From assembly GCA_018827205.1 (NCBI GenBank), contig JAHJXZ010000026.1, positions 1 to 50,428 on the forward strand: a stretch of 50,428 bases of DNA. Reading direction: 5' to 3'. This document shows positions 45,526 through 50,428 of the stretch, in pieces. How positions within the stretch are numbered: position 1 is the stretch's first letter; the number at the start of each line of letters is the position of its first letter. Position numbers and translations under genes: made by a program. This DNA is from Gammaproteobacteria bacterium. GTDB lineage: Bacteria > Pseudomonadota > Gammaproteobacteria > Pseudomonadales > Pseudomonadaceae. The notes beneath the pieces were generated by a model. That model ran no database searches. It was not told the origin of the DNA and was given only the letters and a program-made list of their open reading frames with translations.

Positions 45526-47475
45526 TTAGAAATTCACGCCAAAGCTGAGCGCAACAAAGTCACGGTCAACGCTAGTGTTGTATTTGCCACCGAAGAAGTC
45601 GGTATAGGCCAGGCTGGCGGTGTAGGTGTTTTGGTAGTCCGCATCCAGGCCAAGGCTTACAGCCTTGGCACCTTCGGTGAAAAGACCATTCGGGCCATAA
45701 CCGTCCACGTCATGCGACCAGGAAACGCTTGGTTTTAGGTTTACACCGGCGAATACGTCCGGGTAATCCCATATAGCGCGAGCACGGTAGCCCCAAGAAG
45801 TGCTCGTAACAAAACCATCGTCTTCGCAGTACTTGGAAACGTTTTCGCCATTGCGGTTACCCAAGGTGCTAGCGTTTAGACCCTGACAGGTTGGGTAGGT
45901 ACCAGCGGCAGGCCCAGAGGAGATCGTGTAGTTACCTGGCAGTGGTCCCGGACCGAAGACAGGATCACGACCGTAGCGAACATTATCGGAGCTTTCCAAG
46001 CCACCAACATGCGCAATGCCAATCTCGCCGACCAGAGTTACACGGCTAGCCCCCATAACTTGATCGAAAAAATGGGTAAATGTGGTCTGGAACTGGGTAA
46101 TTTCCTTACGGCGGTAACCGTGAAGATCTGTTCCTGGGGCACCATCTAGCAGGGAAATATTATTAATACCTGCACCAGCAAAGACACCTGACAACCCTGG
46201 GTTGAATGTCGCGTTACTTAGTGGCTTTAGCCCGGCAAACAATATGTCGGTAGTATTTAGCAGCAGCGGTGCATTGGGTCGGTAACTAACCTCACCGCTC
46301 CAAGCTGTACCTGTAGGTAACGTAGTAGAGAAGCTCACACCATACAGACGAATATCCTCTGGATACTCCAAGAAATAACTCGAGTTACCAGCTACGCGCA
46401 GTGGCGCAAGGGTAGCCAATGCCCCAAGGTCAGCTGCTCTGTAGGCGGATGCAGGGGCTCCAGTAGCACTGAACGCAGGGGTCCGGCTATGGTAGTTCAT
46501 CGCATAAGCGCCAAACTCGGTATCTAACGGCTGCGAGAAGTAGCGGAAAGCTAAGCCAAATTGACCACTATCGCGAGCGTCGCGATCCCCACTTCGAGGA
46601 ACAATCACCCCCTCGTCCGGGCTACCCCATGCTACGCCGCGGGCTTCGAGTGCAGGACCACCAGCGCCACCGCTTGCAGCTTGCACCGAAGCGCGATTAT
46701 TCAAAACAGTAAGGTTTTGATTGCAGCCATCAGCAATGATGTCCGGCTGAGCAAAGAACGTACCGCAGTTGTCCGTTACGGTTTGATCCCACTCTATTTG
46801 ATAGAAAGCCTCGGCAGAGAGATTTTCAGTCAGACTCTGCGATACATAAAACATATTGACCGGAATCAATCCTTCTTTGATTTCAGCCCCTGGACGACGG
46901 AATGCGGAAACGTCAACCGGGTTAATTTCATTGATGCTGTTGCGGATAAAGGTACTTTCACCCCAACTTACAACTTGCTTACCAACGCGAACGGAACCCG
47001 GCTGATCGCCGATGGCGTAGTTGTGATAAACGAAGGCATCGAGAATTTGCGCGCCAGATGCTTGAGCACCTTCTTTGCGATTGCTATCGCTGATGTCTTT
47101 GAACAGACGACTTTCATCTTTCAGCTCAAAGTCATACCAGTATTTGCCACGGACAAATACGCCGGTATCACCGTACTTCAATTCAAGATCGTGGATACCC
47201 TTGAAAATCTTCGAGAAGGTTTCGCCGCGTTTGAAGTTCAACTTTGAATCGTCGGTGGTCTGAGATAGACCGTCACCGCCATTGTTCACACCGATCAGGT
47301 CTTTATCTGCGCCACGAACCGACCAGCTGGCGCCAACCGACAGCGAGGAGTCGAACTGACCCTCGATTTCACCGATATTGAAAGTAACGCCGAATGCAGG
47401 TGCGGCGAGGGTGGATGCGAGGCTGACGGCCAGTGGCAGTTTTGCCAGGCGCCAGGTTTGTTTTGTTTTTGTCAT
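45526..47475 (-). CDS. DUF1302 outer-membrane protein (likely beta-barrel)
   Basis: A 649-residue protein with a signal peptide (LPLAVSLASTLAAPAFG). The mature part has alternating amphipathic strands with frequent aromatic residues and ends in Phe (ALSFGVNF), consistent with a beta-barrel inserted by the BAM complex. Recognisable pieces are GASWSVRGADKDLIGVNN, LKYGDTGVFVRGKYWYDF, RVGKQVVSWGES and NINEINPVDVSAFRRPGAE-type segments typical of DUF1302. GGAG lies eight bases before ATG 47475. Its partner DUF1329 follows after 25 bp. Base composition in the middle (about 46.1-46.9 kb) is more AT-rich than in its neighbours. Expected role: outer-membrane import of a hydrophobic substrate; exact substrate unknown. 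Confidence 0.9.
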   Translation of the reverse strand: MTKTKQTWRLAKLPLAVSLASTLAAPAFGVTFNIGEIEGQFDSSLSVGASWSVRGADKDLIGVNNGGDGLSQTTDDSKLNFKRGETFSKIFKGIHDLELKYGDTGVFVRGKYWYDFELKDESRLFKDISDSNRKEGAQASGAQILDAFVYHNYAIGDQPGSVRVGKQVVSWGESTFIRNSINEINPVDVSAFRRPGAEIKEGLIPVNMFYVSQSLTENLSAEAFYQIEWDQTVTDNCGTFFAQPDIIADGCNQNLTVLNNRASVQAASGGAGGPALEARGVAWGSPDEGVIVPRSGDRDARDSGQFGLAFRYFSQPLDTEFGAYAMNYHSRTPAFSATGAPASAYRAADLGALATLAPLRVAGNSSYFLEYPEDIRLYGVSFSTTLPTGTAWSGEVSYRPNAPLLLNTTDILFAGLKPLSNATFNPGLSGVFAGAGINNISLLDGAPGTDLHGYRRKEITQFQTTFTHFFDQVMGASRVTLVGEIGIAHVGGLESSDNVRYGRDPVFGPGPLPGNYTISSGPAAGTYPTCQGLNASTLGNRNGENVSKYCEDDGFVTSTSWGYRARAIWDYPDVFAGVNLKPSVSWSHDVDGYGPNGLFTEGAKAVSLGLDADYQNTYTASLAYTDFFGGKYNTSVDRDFVALSFGVNF

Positions 47476-47514
47476 CGACGCTACTCCATGTGTTTTTTGT
47501 TATGGATGGTGCGG

Positions 47515-47520
47515 ACTATA
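47515..47520 (-). promoter_or_regulatory. Possible -10 element of the DUF1302 promoter
   Basis: On the minus strand this reads TATAGT, a good match to the sigma-70 -10 consensus, 39-45 bp upstream of the DUF1302 start codon. No strong -35 hexamer stands at the usual spacing, which would fit an activator such as the LuxR protein encoded nearby. Weak evidence. Confidence 0.3.
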
Positions 47521-47651
47521 GCCAGCGGGTACTTCTGCTTGATCCCTCTAAAGTGTGATTTGCAGCCCCCAGGCACTCTGGCTCGCAGGTTTCGGCGTGT
47601 TGTCCGCAACCGGCAGAACCAAGAATGGCTTGGAATGAGCAATTAGCAAGC

Positions 47652-47665
47652 CAAACGCTTGTTTG
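47652..47665. promoter_or_regulatory. PsrA-type operator (CAAAC-N4-GTTTG)
   Basis: CAAAC (47652-47656), GCTT, GTTTG (47661-47665) is a perfect match to the published Pseudomonas PsrA box, (G/C)AAAC-N2-4-GTTT(G/C). PsrA is a TetR-family repressor that senses long-chain fatty acids. The box lies 177 bp upstream of the DUF1302 start and beyond the acyl-CoA ligase end, so it should affect the DUF1302-DUF1329 transcript. Confidence 0.6.
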
Positions 47666-47807
47666 ACTAGCCAGTCACCAAAAACGATCTAGTTTGACGC
47701 GAACTGAACACCCTGCAACGTGACACTAACCACTCAGGGAAACCCTGCATATCTGTCTGAAAGCCTTTATCCAATGGGCTTTAGCGATCTTGCAAGGCAA
47801 GCACCTC

Positions 47808-47834
47808 AAGGGGCGAGGCTTACGCCTCCCCCTT
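47808..47834 (-). terminator. Hairpin after the acyl-CoA ligase gene
   Basis: AAGGGGCGAGGC and GCCTCCCCCTT pair around TTAC with one bulged base. It follows the ligase stop (47846) by 11 bases on the minus strand. There is no T-run, so it is a likely 3'-end structure rather than a confirmed intrinsic terminator. Confidence 0.5.
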
Positions 47835-47845
47835 AGCCAAACGCT

Positions 47846-49528
47846 TTAAACAGTCGATAGAAACGGGCTGCCGGCGGCTTGCCACTGGACGATATCCAGG
47901 CGAATACGTTTCTTATCCAGCTTGCCGACGCTGGTCTTGGGAACTTCGGTAACAAGGGCAATTTGCGATGGTATCGCCCACTTGTTGATGCTGCCCTGGT
48001 CGACAAAAGGCTTGAGATGTTCCTTAAGGCCCTTGGCATCCAGGCTCTGGCCTTCGCGCAATACCAACAGGGCAAACGGCCGCTCGCCCCACTGCGGATC
48101 GACCACGCCCACCACCGCTACCTCACGTACCGCAGGATGACGGCTGATCAGGTCTTCCAGTTCCAAGGAGGAAATCCACTCGCCACCTGTCTTGATCACA
48201 TCCTTGATGCGGTCGCGGATATCGATAAAGCAGAAGTCGTCGATGGTCGCCACGTCACCGGTGTGCAGCCAGCCGTGTTCCCACAATTCAGCGCCCTTCT
48301 CCGGCTCGCGAAAGTAACCTTGGGTCAGCCACGGTGCCCGCAGCACCAGCTCGCCTTGGCTTTCGCGGTCGGCCGGCAACAGGGTGCCATCGGCGGCCAT
48401 GATCGCAGCCTCAACCAGCGGGACTGGCACGCCGGCCTTGATCCGGTAGGTAGTGCGCTCATCTTCGCTGCCGGCCATCAGCTCATCATTGATATGTGCA
48501 CAGGAGATCAGCGGGCAGGTTTCCGACATACCGTAGGCGGCGGTCAACTGGATGCCACGAGCCTTGGCGACCTCATATAACGAACGGTTGAGCGCGCTGC
48601 CGCCGATAATCATCTTCAGGCCGCCGAAATCGTGGCCCTGAGCACCTGGCGCGGCCAATACCATCTGCAAGATGGTCGGCACACAATGGGAGAAGGTCAC
48701 CTTCTCCTCTTTGATCAGACGGCAAAGCATGTCTGGCTCATAACGACCGGGATAGACCTGCTTGATTCCCAGCATGGTCGCGACATAAGGAATGCCCCAG
48801 GCATGCACGTGGAACATCGGGGTGATCGGCATGTACACGTCGTTGGTGCCCAGCAGACGGATGCTGTCCAGGCTACCCAGCACGCTGGCTTCGGCCATGG
48901 TGTGCAGCACCAGCTGACGATGGCTGAAGTACACACCCTTAGGGTTGCCGGTGGTGCCGGTGGTGTAGAAGGTGGTGGCGACTGAGTTCTCGTCGAAATC
49001 CGGGAAGTCGTAGCGCGGGCTGGCGGCGGCCAGCAGGTTTTCGTATTCGCCCACCAAACCGCCCAAGTCGGCGGTTTTCTCTGCTGCATCGGTGAGCAGG
49101 ATGGTCTTCTGCACCGTGGTCAGCTGGCTTTCGATGCCTTTGTACAGCGGCACGAACTCGCTGTTGACCAGCACGAACTTATCGTCGGCATGGTTCATGG
49201 TGTAGAGAATCTGATCAGCCGATAGGCGGATGTTGATGGTATGCAGCACCGCGCCGATCATCGGAATGGCGAACATGCACTCTAGGTAACGGTGGCTGTC
49301 CCAATCCATCACGGCCACAGTGTCACCGGCCTTGACCCCGGCTTCGGTGAGCACATTGGCCAGCCGCGCCACGCGCTCGTTAAGGGTCGCGTAGCTGTAG
49401 CGCAACTGATCGCGGTAGACGATTTCGCGGGTTTTCTCGTAGCGGATGCCGGACAGCAGCAGGCGCTTGATCAACAGCGGTGCTTGGTGAGCGTTGTCAG
49501 CGGGGGCAATCAGACGGGTCTGCAGCAT
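47846..49528 (-). CDS. Fatty-acyl-CoA ligase (AlkK-like, medium-chain type)
   Basis: A 560-residue AMP-forming ligase that activates a carboxylic acid to its CoA thioester through an acyl-adenylate. Motifs: [15 protein letters not shown] (AMP/phosphate loop), [56 protein letters not shown] and the catalytic Lys in [10 protein letters not shown]. The sequence resembles AlkK of P. putida (for example [16 protein letters not shown] and NHADDKFV), a medium-chain acyl-CoA synthetase, more than long-chain FadD. ATG 49528 has AGGT upstream. It is read toward the DUF1302 gene, while the thiolase gene diverges from it. Together these supply acyl-CoA and, at the end of beta-oxidation, cleave it. Confidence 0.92.
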   Translation of the reverse strand: MLQTRLIAPADNAHQAPLLIKRLLLSGIRYEKTREIVYRDQLRYSYATLNERVARLANVLTEAGVKAGDTVAVMDWDSHRYLECMFAIPMIGAVLHTINIRLSADQILYTMNHADDKFVLVNSEFVPLYKGIESQLTTVQKTILLTDAAEKTADLGGLVGEYENLLAAASPRYDFPDFDENSVATTFYTTGTTGNPKGVYFSHRQLVLHTMAEASVLGSLDSIRLLGTNDVYMPITPMFHVHAWGIPYVATMLGIKQVYPGRYEPDMLCRLIKEEKVTFSHCVPTILQMVLAAPGAQGHDFGGLKMIIGGSALNRSLYEVAKARGIQLTAAYGMSETCPLISCAHINDELMAGSEDERTTYRIKAGVPVPLVEAAIMAADGTLLPADRESQGELVLRAPWLTQGYFREPEKGAELWEHGWLHTGDVATIDDFCFIDIRDRIKDVIKTGGEWISSLELEDLISRHPAVREVAVVGVVDPQWGERPFALLVLREGQSLDAKGLKEHLKPFVDQGSINKWAIPSQIALVTEVPKTSVGKLDKKRIRLDIVQWQAAGSPFLSTV

Positions 49529-49594
49529 GGCGGTACCTATTGTTGGCTTTCTTCAGTGCGGCCAATCTAGAGAGCTCGACGCATAGTCAAATCA

Positions 49595-49642
49595 GCCCAA
49601 AGAATGATTTTCCGCGTGACTCTTTGGGCATTTTTAGTCACG
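49595..49642. promoter_or_regulatory. Overlapping inverted repeats in the ligase-thiolase divergent region
   Basis: GCCCAAAGA (49595-49603) is complementary to TCTTTGGGC (49621-49629), and CGTGACT (49615-49621) to AGTCACG (49636-49642). The two stems share T49621 and their loops overlap, so only one could form at a time in RNA. They may instead be protein-binding palindromes between divergent promoters. A T-run sits at 49631-49635. Confidence 0.45.
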
Positions 49643-49711
49643 CAGTAGAATCGGTGGCTCGCATTCGATGTGTTTGGCCTGCGATCTACTACAAAAACGA
49701 GGAGTTTCCTG

Positions 49712-50428
49712 ATGTCCGATATCGTCATCGTCAGCGGCGCACGTACGCCGATGGGTGGTTTTCAAGGCAGCCTGTCGAGCATTGCTGCGGTTGACCTGGG
49801 TGCGGCCGCCATTCGCGCGGCAGTTGAGCGCTCCGGCATTGCCCCTGCCGACGTGCAGGAAGTGATCATGGGCTGCGTGTTACCGGCCGGCCTGAAGCAG
49901 GGCCCGGCCCGCCAGGCGTCGTTGAACGCCGGCCTGCCGGCGGCCACCGGCTGCACCACTATCAACAAGCTCTGCGGCTCGGGCATGAAAGCGGTGATGA
50001 TGGCGTTTGATTCGCTCAAGGCCGGCAGCAATAACGTGATGATCGCCGGCGGCATGGAGAGCATGTCCAACGCGCCCTATATCATGACTAAGGCCCGCGC
50101 AGGTCTGCGTATGGGCCATGGCGAGATCAAGGACCACATGTTCCTCGACGGCCTGGAAGATGCGCGCACCGGGCGCCTGATGGGCTCCTTCGCCCAGGAA
50201 ACTGCTGACCAATACGGCATCACTCGTGAGCAAATGGATGCCTACGCCATCGAATCGCTGAAACGCGCCCAGGCCGCCATCGCCAGCGGTGCGCTGGATG
50301 CGGAAATCATCCCGATCACCGTCAGCGGCCGCAAGGGCGATGTCGTGGTCAAGGATGACGAACAGCCGCTGAACGCCAACCTGGAAAAAATCCCCAGCCT
50401 GAAGCCGGCCTTCCGCAAGGACGGCAGC
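49712..50428 (+). CDS. Acetyl-CoA acetyltransferase (thiolase), N-terminal part
   Basis: The gene starts at ATG 49712, seven bases after GAGGAG, and runs off the window after 239 codons of an expected 390 or so. MSDIVIVSGARTPMGGFQGSL is the thiolase N-terminus. The nucleophilic Cys88 lies in TTINKLCGSGMKAVM, followed by MIAGGMESMSNAPY and the loop MGHGEIKDHMFLDGLEDART. The catalytic His and second Cys lie beyond the end of the window. The biosynthetic/acetoacetyl-CoA (AtoB-like) group is favoured over the long-chain FadA group by the tight HxxSG-side loop sequence, though this needs the rest of the gene. Divergent from the acyl-CoA ligase across 183 bp, it likely belongs to the same fatty-acid block. 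Confidence 0.93.
   Translation, partial: MSDIVIVSGARTPMGGFQGSLSSIAAVDLGAAAIRAAVERSGIAPADVQEVIMGCVLPAGLKQGPARQASLNAGLPAATGCTTINKLCGSGMKAVMMAFDSLKAGSNNVMIAGGMESMSNAPYIMTKARAGLRMGHGEIKDHMFLDGLEDARTGRLMGSFAQETADQYGITREQMDAYAIESLKRAQAAIASGALDAEIIPITVSGRKGDVVVKDDEQPLNANLEKIPSLKPAFRKDGS

Larger units (their letters stand above)
47476..47845. promoter_or_regulatory. Regulatory region upstream of DUF1302-DUF1329
   Basis: A 370-bp non-coding stretch. It holds a PsrA-type box at 47652-47665, a possible minus-strand -10 hexamer TATAGT (47515-47520) 40 bp before the DUF1302 start, and a hairpin (47808-47834) that lies just past the acyl-CoA ligase stop. No -35 match was found at the right spacing, consistent with an activator-dependent promoter. 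No small gene is apparent. Confidence 0.5.

Overview
The window is ordinary-density chromosomal DNA from a Pseudomonas-type gammaproteobacterium of moderately high GC. The case rests on a near-full-identity MvaT (an H-NS-like protein restricted to pseudomonads), its sbcB and purU neighbours, a PctA/B/C-type amino-acid chemoreceptor, the glyA-sdaA-gcvT operon, ackA-pta, a REP-type palindrome of the kind common in Pseudomonas, and a DUF1302/DUF1329/LuxR/acyl-CoA ligase block. The moderate GC argues against P. aeruginosa itself. There are no rRNA or tRNA genes, insertion sequences, prophage genes or CRISPR arrays that I can see.

Layout. 1-2.9 kb: end of glyA, sdaA and gcvT (serine/glycine catabolism), interrupted by a REP doublet. 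2.9-6.2 kb: a VOC protein and an M14 carboxypeptidase on the minus strand, a divergent Sel1-repeat lipoprotein, the remains of a periplasmic solute-binding protein gene, and a small conserved protein. 6.2-9.8 kb: a HerA-like ATPase and, divergently, an amino-acid chemoreceptor. 9.8-13.6 kb: purU-CBS-small protein on the minus strand, divergent mvaT, then sbcB. 13.7-21.6 kb: a membrane protein, then a tightly overlapping six-gene operon (RDD, SpoIIM/DUF95, DUF4129, DUF4350, MoxR ATPase, DUF58), which is the least understood system here. It is followed by a MITE-like palindromic element of about 197 bp.

21.8-28.6 kb: nitroreductase, glutathione peroxidase and SlyD on the minus strand, then DUF3565-ackA-pta and a YihG-type acyltransferase. 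28.6-34.6 kb: a two-gene signalling unit, a CHASE/PAS hybrid histidine kinase with three receiver domains and a downstream receiver-PAS-GGDEF-EAL protein. 34.8-41.2 kb: an OmpA-like lipoprotein, an MBL hydrolase behind an AraC regulator, a divergent PF10118 protein, a TetR/alpha-beta hydrolase pair and a secreted protein of unknown function. 41.2-50.4 kb: a MalT-type LuxR regulator, DUF1329, DUF1302, a medium-chain-type acyl-CoA ligase and the start of a thiolase, which together look like an outer-membrane/periplasmic lipid or ester utilisation locus feeding beta-oxidation.

The most useful non-coding observations are a PsrA-type box (CAAAC-N4-GTTTG) upstream of DUF1302, a 12-of-15 repeated motif TGGCCA-N3-ATGACC at both ends of the AraC/PF10118 divergent region, the MITE-like element at 21.6-21.8 kb, and the decayed solute-binding protein gene near 5.3-5.7 kb. 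All functional statements come from reading the sequence and from family knowledge; no database search was run, and remarks on gene order in other Pseudomonas genomes are from memory.
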